Shown here piece after piece: positions 7,864 through 19,195 of a stretch of DNA of 64,000 nt. Source of the stretch: Oceaniferula flava (GTDB taxonomy: Bacteria > Verrucomicrobiota > Verrucomicrobiia > Verrucomicrobiales > Akkermansiaceae); assembly GCF_016811075.1 (NCBI RefSeq), contig NZ_JAFBGL010000008.1, forward strand, positions 151,459 to 215,458, in the 5' to 3' direction. Every line of letters starts with the position of its first letter. Position 1 is the stretch's first letter. The position numbers and the translations under genes are program-made. The notes beneath the pieces are model-generated. The model worked only from the letters and a program-made list of their open reading frames with translations, made no database searches and was not told the origin of the DNA.

Positions 7864-9968
7864 GAATCGAGTGGGATGAATTTAGCAGGGATCAAGGAGG
7901 GAAAAAGACGGTAGCGAGACAGCTTGAGCTCCAGGGTGATGTTTGTTCCATTTTCCGAGCAACTCATCGACCTGACTTTACCACCTAACAATCTCGCGCG
8001 CCGTTTTAATGACGACGGAACCTCGCCGTCCAGCCCCAGACCATTGTCGGAGATCGATAAGACAAGCGACTTCGGCCCCACGCTCAACCGGGTCTCTACG
8101 CGTGTGGCTCCGGAATGGCGGATAATATTGGTCAGGCATTCCTTGTAAAACAGGAAGATGTAGATGCGCTGCCGGGCTTTCAGTTTGTGCAAATTTTCTT
8201 CACCTTCGACCGACCATTGATGATCCAGATCCGCCAACAAACTCTCGGCCGAGCGCTCCATTTCCTGAACAAGATCCTCGCAGAGACCACGGGATTCAAG
8301 CCGCTGGCTCCAACTCCGGATGGTGCTGCCACTGCGCTCGGTGTAGACTCTTGATCGATCTAACAATTCGATAAGTTCCTCGCGCGTTTCCGCCTCCCGG
8401 GCCAGATCTCCCAGCAGTCCGATGGTGTGGATGTTCGCTCCCAGCTCATCATGCAAGTCCGCCGCAAAACGCTCACGCATCTGGTTCACCTGCCGTAGTC
8501 GCACATTGCGGGAGATCAAGATCGACGCCCCGACGCCAGCCGCCAACAAGGCGGCAAGCCAACTCATCAGCTGCAGATTGCTTTTCTGGCGCGCGTAACG
8601 TTGATTCAGTGCCGCGACAACTAATGGCCTCTCTTTTTCTAACATATGGCGTCGAGCCAGTTGGCCCATCCACTGTTTGACGGGCAAAATATGACCATAC
8701 AAGTTCCTCCCGTCTGTCAGAGCTGCCAGCGTGCGGTTCTTTGGAACAAGCTTCCTGGGGTCCTGCTCCTGAGCCTGGACGGGTCGACCCAAAGCGACAT
8801 TATTCCCCTGGGAAATCACCTCGATTTCGGCGAATCCGAAGCGCGCATTGCTCTCGGCGCTCGGGCTGCTGATCCGCAGGTAACGGCACCCCTTTTCCGC
8901 CACCGCCCACATCATGACCGGACCGATGTCGGTGAAGCCTTTGAGCGACGCATCGATCAAGGTGACCGCATCGGAGAAGTCGGGCTGCGTTGCCCCCTCG
9001 ATGAGTAACATATTCGGCACCCCCACTCGTCCCGCATACGCTTGTGGCACAGTCGCACTCTGATCCACGGCGTGAAGGTGGATGGCCGAAATCGGATACA
9101 CCGCCCCGAGATCGAGAGAAAAGCTACGGTGTTTGGTCACCGATCCAATATAGGCCAAGCTGGGTTCTCCATGAGCGGCGTCCATCAGGTAGGGCATGTG
9201 ACCATCGACGAGGAAACGGATGTCCCAGGCATGCACCAGGTCGCGCGGATGCACCGAAGACGCACTAACAGGTCGCTGCAGGGCGACATTTCGATCACCA
9301 CTGAACACCATGAGCTCCGAGAGCTGGAAAACGTAACGATGGTCGAAGGCCCGCTGCGAGAGTCCCGTGGCTTCGATCCGCACCCAGGTGGCGGATCTGC
9401 CATCGACCGGGATAATCAACGGGGCAATACGTGGCATCAGAGCATCGGACTCATCGTAGGACGCGATCACCACACCTTCATCCTCGTGCCCATTGCCCAG
9501 CAGCACACGAAACGACGTGGGAAATCCATCGGCCCGAAAGCCGTCCTTGGAGTCTCGCCACAGTGTGGGCACCAGCACGATTTCATCCACCGCATAAGCC
9601 CGATCCAGAGTCACCTCCACCCACTCGCCGGACTTGTCTTTGGCATGGGAGACGGAGCGAAAACCGATCCCCCCGACACCACTGCGCAGACTGTAACGCG
9701 CCAGCTGCTCCAGCTCGCCATCGATTTCCCCCAAGCGCCGCTCCAACTGCGGCAGTGAGAGTTCTGCAAGATCCGCACCCTGCGCCCAGTCCGCAGAGGA
9801 AGCCACAAGGAGCCCCAGCCAGCCAGTGAGTAGCGATCGGAAGAGAGGAAAAAAGAACACGAAAGAAAGCGGCGAAGGTGTATGATATCGTCCTCTACCT
9901 GCGTAGGGATGTCTACCCTGTAAACGAAGGGTAGACATCACCGCCCCGTTCGATAGTTTTTGGATCAT
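7860..9968 (-). CDS. Sensor histidine kinase with twin discoidin-like extracytoplasmic domains
   Basis: 702 residues from the ATG at 9968; an internal ATG at 9938 is an alternative. The order is a basic N-terminus, a signal or membrane segment (~35-60), a short helix, two beta-sandwich regions resembling F5/8 type C (discoidin) domains (~95-250 with VALQRPVSASS at the second boundary, and ~250-425), one transmembrane helix (~467-486), a HisKA_3 dimerisation helix with phospho-acceptor His506 (FAADLHDELGANIHTIG) and a HATPase_c domain (NIIRHSGA, ISDNGLGLDG). Discoidin domains commonly bind carbohydrates, so an extracellular glycan is a likely signal. It is coupled to the regulator by an ATGA overlap and diverges from the first sulfatase only 14 bp away. 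Confidence 0.88.
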   Translation of the reverse strand: MIQKLSNGAVMSTLRLQGRHPYAGRGRYHTPSPLSFVFFFPLFRSLLTGWLGLLVASSADWAQGADLAELSLPQLERRLGEIDGELEQLARYSLRSGVGGIGFRSVSHAKDKSGEWVEVTLDRAYAVDEIVLVPTLWRDSKDGFRADGFPTSFRVLLGNGHEDEGVVIASYDESDALMPRIAPLIIPVDGRSATWVRIEATGLSQRAFDHRYVFQLSELMVFSGDRNVALQRPVSASSVHPRDLVHAWDIRFLVDGHMPYLMDAAHGEPSLAYIGSVTKHRSFSLDLGAVYPISAIHLHAVDQSATVPQAYAGRVGVPNMLLIEGATQPDFSDAVTLIDASLKGFTDIGPVMMWAVAEKGCRYLRISSPSAESNARFGFAEIEVISQGNNVALGRPVQAQEQDPRKLVPKNRTLAALTDGRNLYGHILPVKQWMGQLARRHMLEKERPLVVAALNQRYARQKSNLQLMSWLAALLAAGVGASILISRNVRLRQVNQMRERFAADLHDELGANIHTIGLLGDLAREAETREELIELLDRSRVYTERSGSTIRSWSQRLESRGLCEDLVQEMERSAESLLADLDHQWSVEGEENLHKLKARQRIYIFLFYKECLTNIIRHSGATRVETRLSVGPKSLVLSISDNGLGLDGEVPSSLKRRARLLGGKVRSMSCSENGTNITLELKLSRYRLFPSLIPAKFIPLDS
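9908..9939. promoter_or_regulatory. Perfect 11-bp inverted repeat, candidate operator
   Basis: GATGTCTACCC (9908-9918) and GGGTAGACATC (9929-9939) are exact reverse complements separated by 10 bp. The repeat sits at the 5' end of the sensor-kinase gene, 43 bp from the start of the divergent sulfatase operon. There is no T-tract, so it does not look like a terminator. The dyad with centres about two helical turns apart suits binding by a dimeric regulator such as the neighbouring LuxR-type protein. If the kinase starts at 9968 the repeat is inside its coding sequence (codons ~10-21). Confidence 0.5.
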
Positions 9969-9982
9969 CGTATATCGCAGCT

Positions 9983-11509
9983 ATGAAATCAACTGAGTCC
10001 CCACAGCGCCACCGCCGTCTTTGTCATGGCATCAAATCTTCGTTCACGCTTTGTGCCAGCGTGCTGGTGTCATTCGGTGCCGCAAGCATTGCCGAGGCCA
10101 AACCGCTGGCCGGCACGAAACCCAACATCATCATGGTGATCACTGATGACCAGGGCATGGGTGACCTTTCCTGCATGGGCAATGAGGTGGTGCGCACTCC
10201 GGCGATCGATCGCTTTTACCAAAAATCCACCCGCTTCACCGATTTTCAAGTCAGTCCCACCTGCGCTCCCACCCGGGCGGCGATCATGAGTGGTCGAGCT
10301 CCCTTCAAAAATGGAGTCACCCACACGATCTTTCAACGTGAAAGAATGGCACTCAGCACCTTCACCCTGCCCCAAGCACTGCAAAGTGCCGGCTACCAAA
10401 CGGGGATCTTTGGCAAATGGCATCTGGGTGATGAAGAGGCCTACCTGCCGGGCAACCGAGGCTTCAACGAGTCGCTCATCCACGGCGCCGGAGGCATCGG
10501 CCAAGTGACCTTGGGCGATTTCCCCCCGAACAAACAGAATGTCTACTTCGACAACGTCCTGCTGTACAACGACACCATCGTAAAGACCCAAGGTTACTGC
10601 ACCGATGTGTTTTTCCAATCGGCACTCGCATGGATCAAAAAGCAGCACCAGGCCGAGCACCCCTACTTCGCCTACATCGCGCTCAATGCCCCCCATGCGC
10701 CACTGGTCGCCCCAAAAAAATACACCCAGCGATTCATCGACCTCGGATACGACCAAGGCACAGCCGGTCGCTACGGTATGATCGAGAACATCGACAGCAA
10801 CTTTGCTCTGCTGATGAAAAAACTCAACGCATGGCAAGCGCTGGACAACACACTCGTTGTTTTCATGACCGACAACGGCGGCACCCACCTGAGAGGAAAA
10901 CTCAACGGGCAGCGCGTGGTGCATCACAACGCGGGATTACGAGGCGGCAAGAACTCGCCTTACGAGGGAGGCACCCACGTGCCAGCCTTCTGGCAGTGGC
11001 GCGGCGTGCTTGGAGAAGGGGTTGATATCGACGGCCTCACCGCCCATATTGATCTCTACAAAACCTTCAGCGATCTCGCCGGAGCCAAGCTACCTAACGA
11101 CATGCAGGCCATCGATGGAAAAACTCTGCTTCCTCTGCTCGAAGACCCGAAAGCCGAATGGCCGGATCGTGAGTTATTCTTCCACTGCGGTCGCTGGAAC
11201 ACGGGCCAACACGAGGCGGCGAAATACAAAAAATGCGCTGTCCGCACCCAGCGTTGGCGCCTGGTGAACCACAAGGAACTTTACGACATCGCCAACGACC
11301 CAGGCGAGACCACCGACGTCTCCGAAGCTCATCCGGAGGTGGTGCAGCGACTGAGAAAATCTTTCGACGCCTGGTGGCAGTCCACCCTTCCCCTCATGGT
11401 CAATGAAGGCCTGCCGAAAGTCCCCGCCAAAGAACAACCACTCGCCATCCGCTACCACAAACAACTTCAGGAAAAAGGCATCCCTGATTGGGCGCCCGAC
11501 GCTCTCTAA
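9983..11509 (+). CDS. Secreted sulfatase 1 (formylglycine-dependent)
   Basis: 508-residue arylsulfatase-type hydrolase that removes sulfate esters, probably from glycans. It has an N-terminal export signal (hydrophobic ~20-38, cleavage near AEA), the metal-binding DDQG (D55/D56), the active-site motif C94-A-P-T-R where Cys becomes formylglycine, the GKWHLG motif, and the later metal site MTDNG. It is the first gene of an eight-gene rightward run. No Shine-Dalgarno precedes the ATG. Its 5' end is only 14 bp from that of the divergent sensor kinase, so the promoters must overlap or lie in coding sequence. The substrate cannot be read from sequence. Confidence 0.93.
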   Translation: MKSTESPQRHRRLCHGIKSSFTLCASVLVSFGAASIAEAKPLAGTKPNIIMVITDDQGMGDLSCMGNEVVRTPAIDRFYQKSTRFTDFQVSPTCAPTRAAIMSGRAPFKNGVTHTIFQRERMALSTFTLPQALQSAGYQTGIFGKWHLGDEEAYLPGNRGFNESLIHGAGGIGQVTLGDFPPNKQNVYFDNVLLYNDTIVKTQGYCTDVFFQSALAWIKKQHQAEHPYFAYIALNAPHAPLVAPKKYTQRFIDLGYDQGTAGRYGMIENIDSNFALLMKKLNAWQALDNTLVVFMTDNGGTHLRGKLNGQRVVHHNAGLRGGKNSPYEGGTHVPAFWQWRGVLGEGVDIDGLTAHIDLYKTFSDLAGAKLPNDMQAIDGKTLLPLLEDPKAEWPDRELFFHCGRWNTGQHEAAKYKKCAVRTQRWRLVNHKELYDIANDPGETTDVSEAHPEVVQRLRKSFDAWWQSTLPLMVNEGLPKVPAKEQPLAIRYHKQLQEKGIPDWAPDAL

Positions 11510-11549
11510 ATCCGTATTTCCCCAACTCACAGAATCAATCCAACATCCG

Positions 11550-13403
11550 ATGAATCTTATCAAACAGCTGCTCCCCATCGCAGCCCTCTCCTCCACGCTG
11601 CTCTCTCCCACCCTGACCCACGGGGCGGACAAACCCAACGTGGTGGTGGTCATCACCGATGACCAAGGCTACGGCGACCTGGCCTTCAACGGCAACACGA
11701 TGATCAAAACACCGAACATCGACAAACTGCGGACCCAAGGCACGCTGCTCGACAACTTCCACGTCGATCCCACCTGCGCTCCCACCCGCTCAGCCTTGAT
11801 GACCGGTCGCTACTCGAACCGCGTGGGTGTCTGGCACACCGTCCAGGGCCGCAGCATGTTGCGCCGTCGCGAAACCACCATGGCGGATGTGTTTGGTCAA
11901 AATGGCTACGCCACCGGAATGTTTGGAAAATGGCACCTCGGCGATTGCTACCCCTATCGTCCGGAAGATCGAGGTTTCCAACACGTCGTTTACCACCAGG
12001 CGGGCGGCGTCGGTCAGGCCCCCGATTACTGGGGCAATGATTACTTCGATGACACCTACGTCGTGAATGGCGAGCTGAAGCAGTTTGAAGGGTTTTGCAC
12101 GGATGTTTGGTTCGACGAAGGGATGAAGTTCATCAAGGAGAACAAGGACAAACCCTTCTTCGCCTACATCGCCACCAATGCACCACACAGCCCGTATTAC
12201 TGCCCCACGGAATACACCGAGCTCTACGACGATGTGCCCAACGTGCCAAACAGCGCCTTCTACGGCATGATCACCAACATCGATGACAACATGGCCAAGC
12301 TCATGAAAATGCTCGATGAGGAAGGCCTCGCTGAGAACACCATCCTGATTTTCATGACCGACAACGGCACTGCGGCCATGGGCTTGAAAGATGGTCGTGG
12401 CTACGATGGCAACATGCGCGGCTACAAAAACTCGGAATACGAAGGTGGTCACCGCGTTCCCTTCATCATCCGCTGGCCGAACGGCAAGATCGAAGCCGGC
12501 AAATCGATCGAACAACTCACCGCCCACATCGACATCCTCCCGACCTTTATCGAACTCTGCGGACTGGAAACGCCGGAGGTCAAATACGATGGAAGCAGCA
12601 TCAAAGAACTCCTCTACACCGACGGAGAACAATGGCCGGCACGCACGCTGGTGGTGGAAACCCAGCGGGTGGTCACTCCGGAAAAATGGCGCCACTGCGC
12701 AGTCATGACCGATCAATGGCGACTGGTGAACGGCAAGGAACTTTACGACATCCGCAAGGACCCGAAGCAGGCCAATGACATCGCCGCCCAGCACCCTGAA
12801 GTGGTTGCCAAACTGCGCGCCGACTACGATGTCTTCTGGAACGACGTTTCCAAGGAACACGATCTCACCAGCTACATGGTCATCGGCTCGGACCACTCGC
12901 CACTGGTGGCACTTTCCTCGCACGATTGGCTGATCAACAAGCTCCCGCCATGGCACCAGAACCACATCAGAAACGGCTCGGTCGCTGAGGAGTCCTACTG
13001 GGCGATCGAGGTGGAACGCGCCGGCGATTACGAGATCTCGCTGCGCCGCTGGCCGGTGGAAGCGGACAAGGCGATCAACGACGGCACCTACGGCAAAGCA
13101 TTCGACTACAAACAAGCCCGTCTACGCATCGGCAACATCGATCAGACCCAAGACATCCCAGCCGGAGCGAAGGAAGTGACCTTCAAAGTCCGCTTGGAAA
13201 AAGGGATCACCAAGTTTTCGCCACTTTTCATTAGCCCTGACGTAACGGCCACGCCTTACTATGCGTATGTGACTCACCAGCCTAAACCAGGCTGGCAGAC
13301 ACCTCAGGGCATGGGCATCCCCGTCTACGATCCAAGTCACGGACGCATCCCACCTCAAGTCAAAGCCAAGAGAGCGAAAAAGAACGCATCCAAATCCAAA
13401 TGA
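11550..13403 (+). CDS. Secreted sulfatase 2 with extra C-terminal beta-sandwich
   Basis: 617 residues from the ATG at 11550. The frame is open further upstream into sulfatase 1, but [15 protein letters not shown] begins a normal signal peptide. It has DDQG, active-site C76-A-P-T-R, GKWHLGD and MTDNG. After the sulfatase core (to about residue 450) comes a ~150-residue tail ([40 protein letters not shown]) that is also found in sulfatase 5 and looks like a beta-sandwich, perhaps carbohydrate-binding. It lies 40 bp after sulfatase 1, and its stop overlaps the start of sulfatase 3 by 4 bp (ATGA). Confidence 0.93.
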   Translation: MNLIKQLLPIAALSSTLLSPTLTHGADKPNVVVVITDDQGYGDLAFNGNTMIKTPNIDKLRTQGTLLDNFHVDPTCAPTRSALMTGRYSNRVGVWHTVQGRSMLRRRETTMADVFGQNGYATGMFGKWHLGDCYPYRPEDRGFQHVVYHQAGGVGQAPDYWGNDYFDDTYVVNGELKQFEGFCTDVWFDEGMKFIKENKDKPFFAYIATNAPHSPYYCPTEYTELYDDVPNVPNSAFYGMITNIDDNMAKLMKMLDEEGLAENTILIFMTDNGTAAMGLKDGRGYDGNMRGYKNSEYEGGHRVPFIIRWPNGKIEAGKSIEQLTAHIDILPTFIELCGLETPEVKYDGSSIKELLYTDGEQWPARTLVVETQRVVTPEKWRHCAVMTDQWRLVNGKELYDIRKDPKQANDIAAQHPEVVAKLRADYDVFWNDVSKEHDLTSYMVIGSDHSPLVALSSHDWLINKLPPWHQNHIRNGSVAEESYWAIEVERAGDYEISLRRWPVEADKAINDGTYGKAFDYKQARLRIGNIDQTQDIPAGAKEVTFKVRLEKGITKFSPLFISPDVTATPYYAYVTHQPKPGWQTPQGMGIPVYDPSHGRIPPQVKAKRAKKNASKSK

Positions 13404-14905
13404 AACCAATCCATTTCATCGCCGCCACCCTGATCTCGGCCAGCGCCAGTCAGGCCGCCAGCAAGCCGAATATCGTCTACCTGATGTCGGACGACCAAAG
13501 CACCTACAGCCTGGGCTGCTACGGCAACACCGACGTCAAGACCCCGAACATTGACCGACTGGGAGCCGACGGCATCGTTTTCGATCGTCACTACAACACC
13601 ACCGCCATCTGCATGGCATCGCGTGCCAGTGTGATGACCGGCATGTATGAGTACAAGACCGGCTGCAACTTCTCCCACGGTGACATGCTAACCTCCACCT
13701 GGAAGAAATCCTACCCGATTCTGCTGAGAAAAGCCGGCTACAGGACCGCCTTTGCTGGCAAATTCGGCTTCGAGCTCAAGGAGACTCCGGAAGGCGAAAA
13801 ACTGCCCTTGCCGGCTGAGGATTTTGACATGTGGGGCGGCGGACCGCAGCAGACGCAGTATGCCACCAAGCACAACAAATCCATGGCAGCCTATGCGAAG
13901 AAATACCCGCACTCCACCCTCTCCTACGGAGCATTCGGCCGGGATTTCATCGCCAAAGCAGCTCAGGCGGGCAAGCCCTTCTGCCTCTCGATCAGTTTCA
14001 AAGCACCTCACAAACCCGCGACCCCCGACCCCAAATTCGACCACGTTTACGCCGGTAAAACGTTCAAGAAACCCGTGAACTACGGACGTGAACACGGTGA
14101 ACACTTTTCCAAGCAAAGTAAAACGGACCGCCAATATGAGCGTTTCCACAGCTGGAACTATTCCGATCAATACGATCAGGTCATGGCGACCTACCACCAG
14201 CAGATCTACGCCATCGACGTGGCCGTCGGCATGATCCGGAAAGCGCTCGATGACCACAAGGTCGCGGATAACACGGTGATCATTTACACCTCGGACAATG
14301 GCTTCTTCTGCGGCTCTCACGGTTATGGTTCGAAGGTGCTTCCCTATGAGGAATCGGCAGGCGCCCCGCTGATTGTCTTCGATCCACGTCACAAAAACTC
14401 AGGGAAACAACTGCGTTCGAAGGCACTCACTGCGAACATCGACTTCGCCCCAACCATCCTCCAGCTCGCCGGACTTTCGGTGCCTGACAATATGGACGGC
14501 GCCAATCTGATGGAACTCTATGACAAACAGGACGCGGAAATCCATCAGTCGATCGCCCTGATCAACGTCTGGGGTCGATACCCCACCCATGCGCTGAGCG
14601 TGGTGACCAAGGACATGAAATACATCCACTGGGGATATGCGGCGGAGGGATTCGAAGTCACCGAGGAACTCTATCACATCAGTAAGGATCGCCACGAACT
14701 GACCAATCAGGTGCGCAACCCTGAATACTCGACCGCCCTCAACGACCTCCGCAAGGCTTACGACCAACATTTGGCGCATTGGAAAGCGGAAGCGGTTCCC
14801 TACAACCGCTACCAACAATACGGCACCGTCTTCGATCGCAAACTACCGTGGGAAGAACGCGCCAAAGCTCTGCACAAGCGGAAGAAAAAAGCCAAGACCA
14901 AGTAA
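13400..14905 (+). CDS. Secreted sulfatase 3 (C-x-A-x-R type)
   Basis: 501-residue sulfatase with a signal peptide (to about residue 20) and metal-binding DDQ. The active-site motif is C71-M-A-S-R, the Ala variant of the C-x-P/A-x-R signature, so formylglycine conversion is still expected. The usual GKWHLG motif is replaced by GKFGFE: the Lys is kept but the following Trp-His is lost, suggesting a different subfamily and substrate from its neighbours. The later metal motif is TSDNG. The C-terminus is Lys-rich. It starts inside the stop of sulfatase 2 (ATGA), so translation is coupled. Confidence 0.9.
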   Translation: MKPIHFIAATLISASASQAASKPNIVYLMSDDQSTYSLGCYGNTDVKTPNIDRLGADGIVFDRHYNTTAICMASRASVMTGMYEYKTGCNFSHGDMLTSTWKKSYPILLRKAGYRTAFAGKFGFELKETPEGEKLPLPAEDFDMWGGGPQQTQYATKHNKSMAAYAKKYPHSTLSYGAFGRDFIAKAAQAGKPFCLSISFKAPHKPATPDPKFDHVYAGKTFKKPVNYGREHGEHFSKQSKTDRQYERFHSWNYSDQYDQVMATYHQQIYAIDVAVGMIRKALDDHKVADNTVIIYTSDNGFFCGSHGYGSKVLPYEESAGAPLIVFDPRHKNSGKQLRSKALTANIDFAPTILQLAGLSVPDNMDGANLMELYDKQDAEIHQSIALINVWGRYPTHALSVVTKDMKYIHWGYAAEGFEVTEELYHISKDRHELTNQVRNPEYSTALNDLRKAYDQHLAHWKAEAVPYNRYQQYGTVFDRKLPWEERAKALHKRKKKAKTK

Positions 14906-14942
14906 ACCAGCCAACTCATCAATCCACCAATTCATCCCCCCC

Positions 14943-15953
14943 ATGAAAACCCTCCTCAAATCCTCCTGTGTGCTCTTGCTCAGCTCGCTGACCTGGGCCG
15001 TAGCAGCCCCCGATACCACTTCCGACGCCGACCCCAAGACACCAAGGAAAGTCAAAAAACGCACGCCGTATTTAGAAACCGGAGCGGAGAGAAAACTTGA
15101 TGTGGTGTATAAAAAAGTGGGGAAGAAAGAACTCCAGCTCGACCTCTACTACCCCACCGCCAAGCAGAGCGCCACGCCCCCGGTGATCATCTACACCCAC
15201 GGTGGAGGATGGGCCGCCGGCAGTCGGCGCGGAATCACCAGCGGGAGATTTGCCAAGGTGTTCACCCAACTTCTGGCCGAGGGCTTCTGCGTCGCCACCG
15301 TCGATTATCGGCTCTACAGCAAGGACGGCGATGTCTTGATGCGCGATTGCGTCATCGATAGCAAAGACGCCCTGCGCTACCTCAGCCAACACAGCAAGAC
15401 GCTGAAAATCGACCCCACCCGCTTCCATGTCATGGGAGATTCCGCAGGTGGCCAGATTGCCCAGATGCTGCTTCTCAGCAAGCCGGAAAGCCTGCCCGGC
15501 GATCCATCACTGGCGGAGGCCGATTACCACGTCGTCTCAGGTGTCTCTTGGTATGGACCCTGCGATTTTGAAAAAACGGAGCTGTTCAACCACGACGACC
15601 GACCCAATTTCCGCGACCGTTTCGGCCCGCGCATCATCAAGCCTGGCACCGACCCCAAGGAGAAGCTCCAGCTCTACCGCGAGATGAGCCCCATCAATTA
15701 TCTCAAAAAAGACAGCCCTCCACTGCTGATGATTCAGGGCGATAAGGACACCACCATTCCGGTGAAACATGCTTACTACATGAAGAAAAAAGCAGAGCAA
15801 CTGCAGGCGCCTGTCGAAATCATGATCATCCAGAACGCCGGCCACAACTGGCGCAAAGTCGACGCCGAGATCGAACCCGGCGTGAACGACATCATCCAGA
15901 AAACCGTACAATTCTTCCTCGAGGCCAAACCATCTCACTCCACATCCAAATGA
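14943..15953 (+). CDS. Secreted alpha/beta-hydrolase, carbohydrate-esterase-like
   Basis: 336 residues with a signal peptide (to about residue 22). It has the HSL/BD-FAE-like layout: oxyanion-hole HGGGW, nucleophile elbow GDSAGG, the acid in QGDKDTTIP and the catalytic His in NAGHNW. Such enzymes remove acetyl or feruloyl groups from polysaccharides. Being sandwiched between sulfatases in one operon supports a role in removing ester decorations from the same glycan; the exact acyl group is unknown. The stop overlaps the start of sulfatase 4 by 4 bp (ATGA). Confidence 0.87.
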   Translation: MKTLLKSSCVLLLSSLTWAVAAPDTTSDADPKTPRKVKKRTPYLETGAERKLDVVYKKVGKKELQLDLYYPTAKQSATPPVIIYTHGGGWAAGSRRGITSGRFAKVFTQLLAEGFCVATVDYRLYSKDGDVLMRDCVIDSKDALRYLSQHSKTLKIDPTRFHVMGDSAGGQIAQMLLLSKPESLPGDPSLAEADYHVVSGVSWYGPCDFEKTELFNHDDRPNFRDRFGPRIIKPGTDPKEKLQLYREMSPINYLKKDSPPLLMIQGDKDTTIPVKHAYYMKKKAEQLQAPVEIMIIQNAGHNWRKVDAEIEPGVNDIIQKTVQFFLEAKPSHSTSK

Positions 15954-17413
15954 AACCAGCTACGAAACTCCTAACCGCCCTGCTCTGCTGCGCGAGCCCT
16001 CTTCTTCATGCCGCGAAACCTAACATCGTCTACGTCATGTGCGATGATCTGGGCTACGGCGACATCCAAATCCTCAACCCGGAGCGGGGAAAAATCGCCA
16101 CGCCTCACGTGGACAAACTCGCCAAGGCCGGCATGATTTTCACCGATGCCCATTCTGGATCGTCGGTCTGCACCCCTACTCGCTATGGCTTACTAACAGG
16201 ACGCTACAGCTGGCGCACCCATTTGCAAAAAGGTGTGGTACAAGGCTTCGCCCCCTGCCTCATCGCTCCAAAACGCCCCACGGTGGCCAGTTTTCTCAAG
16301 TCGAACGGCTACCACACCGCCATCGTGGGCAAGTGGCACCTCAACTTCCGCTACCAAGACCCGAAATCTGGAGAAAATCTGAAGAGGAAGAAGAAAAAAT
16401 CCCCGGCACCCGTCGGCAGTAAAATCCCTGACGGCCCGGTGCATCGTGGCTTCGATTACTTTCATGGCTTCCACCACGCTGGCGACATGCAATGTGTGGT
16501 CGAGAACGATGAAGTCATCGCCCATGATCCGGAGATCAACATGCTGCCACGCATCAAGGAAAAGGCCGTGGCCTACATCGATGAGCGGGCCAAAACCGAC
16601 CCCGACCAACCGTTCTTCCTCTACGTTCCCTTCGGATCGCCACACACCCCCATCCTGCCCACCAAAGCATGGCAGGGAAAAAGCGGACTGGGTGCCTACG
16701 CGGACTTTGTCATGGAAACGGATGATGCCTTCGGTGCCATCCTAACAGCGCTCGATCGAAATGGCTTCGCCGATAACACCCTGGTGATTTTCACCTCCGA
16801 CAACGGCTGCTCCAAGGCCGCGAAAATCCCCGACCTTCAGAAGCAGGGTCACTTCCCCAGCGCCCACCTGCGTGGCTCGAAGGCAGACATCTGGGACGGC
16901 GGTCACCGAGTGCCGTTCATCGCCCGCTGGCCTGGGAAGATCAAGGCAGCCAGCACCAGCGATCAGTTGCTCTGCATGACTGATGTCTTTGCCACTTGCG
17001 CAGACCTGTTAGGCAAAGAGTTACCTGCTGACTCAGCCGAGGACAGTGTCAGTTTCCTCCCTGCCTTCAAGGGGGAAGCCATCAGCTCCACGCGTGAAGG
17101 AGTCGTCCACCACTCGATCAGCGGTCACTTTGCTTACCGGATGGGCAAATGGAAACTCTGCTTGGCGAAAGCCTCTGGTGGCTGGTCCGCCCCGAAAGAA
17201 AACCAAGCGCCGCAAGGCAGCCCGAAAGGACAGCTCTACGACATGGACGCGGACCCTGGGGAAACAAACAACCTCTACACCTCCAAGCCGGAGGTCGTCC
17301 AACAGCTTCTCAAGCAGCTGACCGTTGATGTCACCAGCGGTCGCAGTACCAACGGGCCGAAGTCAGACAATGATTTCGAACCCATCAAACTCTGGAAAAC
17401 CAAAAAGAAGTAA
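15950..17413 (+). CDS. Secreted sulfatase 4
   Basis: 487-residue sulfatase with a signal peptide (cleavage near HAA, residue ~22), DDLGYGD, active-site C74-T-P-T-R, GKWHLN and TSDNG. A Lys-rich insert (KRKKKKSP) follows the GKWH motif. Translation is probably coupled to the esterase through the ATGA overlap. The domain order resembles S1-family arylsulfatases acting on sulfated glycans; the particular sulfate position is not predictable here. Confidence 0.92.
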   Translation: MKPATKLLTALLCCASPLLHAAKPNIVYVMCDDLGYGDIQILNPERGKIATPHVDKLAKAGMIFTDAHSGSSVCTPTRYGLLTGRYSWRTHLQKGVVQGFAPCLIAPKRPTVASFLKSNGYHTAIVGKWHLNFRYQDPKSGENLKRKKKKSPAPVGSKIPDGPVHRGFDYFHGFHHAGDMQCVVENDEVIAHDPEINMLPRIKEKAVAYIDERAKTDPDQPFFLYVPFGSPHTPILPTKAWQGKSGLGAYADFVMETDDAFGAILTALDRNGFADNTLVIFTSDNGCSKAAKIPDLQKQGHFPSAHLRGSKADIWDGGHRVPFIARWPGKIKAASTSDQLLCMTDVFATCADLLGKELPADSAEDSVSFLPAFKGEAISSTREGVVHHSISGHFAYRMGKWKLCLAKASGGWSAPKENQAPQGSPKGQLYDMDADPGETNNLYTSKPEVVQQLLKQLTVDVTSGRSTNGPKSDNDFEPIKLWKTKKK

Positions 17414-17437
17414 CGCCCAGTTCTCACCCAATCGATC

Positions 17438-19177
17438 ATGCCAGGCCTACTGCATCGACTCTCGCTTCTGGGAGGCATTGCCGCACTTTTCCTCCTCCCC
17501 GCGCAGGCGGAAAAGCGCCCCAATGTCATCCTGATCATGACCGATGACCAAGGCTACGGTGACATCGGTGCCCACGGAAACCCGCAGCTAAAAACGCCGG
17601 CACTGGATCAACTCCATGCGGAGTCGCTGCGCTTGACCAATTTCCACTCCAGCCCCTTCTGCACGCCCACGCGGGCCGCGCTGATGACGGGTCGGTTCCC
17701 CGCACGCACCGGTGCTTACCGCACCAGTTCCGGACGCACCATGATGCACACCGATGAGAGAACCATCGGCCATGTCTTCGCAGAAAATGGTTACGCCACC
17801 GGCATGGTGGGCAAATGGCACTTGGGCGATAACGCACCGCACCGCCCCCAGGACCGTGGCTTCCAGGATGTCGTTTGGCACCGCTGCGGCGGCATCGGTC
17901 AGGCATCGGACTACTGGGGCAACGATTACTTCGACGATACCTACGAGCGCAACGGCAAGTTCGAAAAGTTCGAGGGATACTGCACCGATGTTTGGTTCGA
18001 GGAGGCGAAGCGCTTCATCCGTGAGCGTAAAGACGAGGCATTCTTCCTCTACCTTGCCCTCAACGCACCGCACGGCCCTTATTTCGTGCCTGAGCAATGG
18101 GCCGCTCCTTATAAGAACCATCCAGCGACCAAAGCCTTTGCCAATTTTTACGGCATGATCGCCAACATCGATCACAACGTGGACTTGCTGCGCAAGGAGT
18201 TAGACCGACTGGAACTCAGTGAAAATACCATCTTGATTTTCATGACCGATAACGGCACCGCCGCGGGTGCCAAATTCAAGGGGCTCGACTCCGAGGCCGT
18301 CAAGGGATTCAACGCAGGCATGCGCGGTAAAAAATCTTCCATCTACGAGGGTGGGCACCGTGTTCCGTTTTTCATCCATTGGCCGAAAGGTGGACTGGAA
18401 GGAGGCCGCGACATCTCCGCGCTAACAGCCCACATCGATGTGCTGCCAACGCTCGCCGCCCTCTGTGGCATCGAGCTTCAGGAGTCGCACCAGCCCGATG
18501 GTATTTCCTTCGACAATCTCTTGAAAGACCCTCAAGCTACACCACGCCGTGATCACCTGGTCGTCCAGTTCCAAGGCGGGGCCTATTTCAATGCCCAGCC
18601 ACAGAAGTGGCAAGACAGCTGTGTGGTGAAAGACCGCTGGCGCCTGATCAATGGCAAAGAGCTCTATGATCTGGAGGCCGACCTCGCCCAGCGCAATGAC
18701 GTCGCTGCCGAGCACCCGGAAGTGCTTGCCGAGCTACGGGCACTCTACACCCCATTCTGGAAATCTGTCGCCCCGCGCATGACGCCGGTCTCGATCGATC
18801 TCGGCAACCCGACCGATAACCCCACCGTGCTGTGCTCGCAGGATTGGTACATGGCCAAGGGCAATCCACCGTGGAATTTCCGCCACATCCAAAAACTTCC
18901 GCGCGTCACCGGACCATGGATGGTGGATGTCAAAAAGGCAGGAATCTACCGCATCACCCTGCGCCAGCTGCCCAAGGAGGCCAAGGCGACCGTCAATGCC
19001 GTGCGAGCACGTCTGACGATTGCCGGCATCGAAAAAGAGGCCGTCGTCGAAAAAGGCAGCCGGGGCGTTGTCTTCGAACTCAGCCTCCCTGCCGGCAAAA
19101 CCCAACTCACCACCTACCTGTATGATGCGCAGGGCAAAGCTGGTGGCGCCTATTTCACCGAAGTCGAAGCTCTCTAA
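17438..19177 (+). CDS. Secreted sulfatase 5 with extra C-terminal beta-sandwich
   Basis: 579 residues: signal peptide (to about residue 25), DDQGYGD, active-site C75-T-P-T-R, GKWHLGD and MTDNG. It is a close paralogue of sulfatase 2: the two share the segment [12 protein letters not shown] and a homologous C-terminal ~130-residue tail (SQDWYMAKGNPPWNF, AGIYRITLRQLPKEA, LPAGKTQLTTY). The pair probably arose by duplication within the locus and then diverged in substrate. It lies 24 bp after sulfatase 4. Confidence 0.93.
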   Translation: MPGLLHRLSLLGGIAALFLLPAQAEKRPNVILIMTDDQGYGDIGAHGNPQLKTPALDQLHAESLRLTNFHSSPFCTPTRAALMTGRFPARTGAYRTSSGRTMMHTDERTIGHVFAENGYATGMVGKWHLGDNAPHRPQDRGFQDVVWHRCGGIGQASDYWGNDYFDDTYERNGKFEKFEGYCTDVWFEEAKRFIRERKDEAFFLYLALNAPHGPYFVPEQWAAPYKNHPATKAFANFYGMIANIDHNVDLLRKELDRLELSENTILIFMTDNGTAAGAKFKGLDSEAVKGFNAGMRGKKSSIYEGGHRVPFFIHWPKGGLEGGRDISALTAHIDVLPTLAALCGIELQESHQPDGISFDNLLKDPQATPRRDHLVVQFQGGAYFNAQPQKWQDSCVVKDRWRLINGKELYDLEADLAQRNDVAAEHPEVLAELRALYTPFWKSVAPRMTPVSIDLGNPTDNPTVLCSQDWYMAKGNPPWNFRHIQKLPRVTGPWMVDVKKAGIYRITLRQLPKEAKATVNAVRARLTIAGIEKEAVVEKGSRGVVFELSLPAGKTQLTTYLYDAQGKAGGAYFTEVEAL

Positions 19178-19195
19178 CTCCAACCCTACAAGCCT

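Noticed and set aside
9908..9939. Transcription terminator
   Set aside because: The stem is strong but no T-tract follows on either strand, and it lies at gene starts rather than ends.
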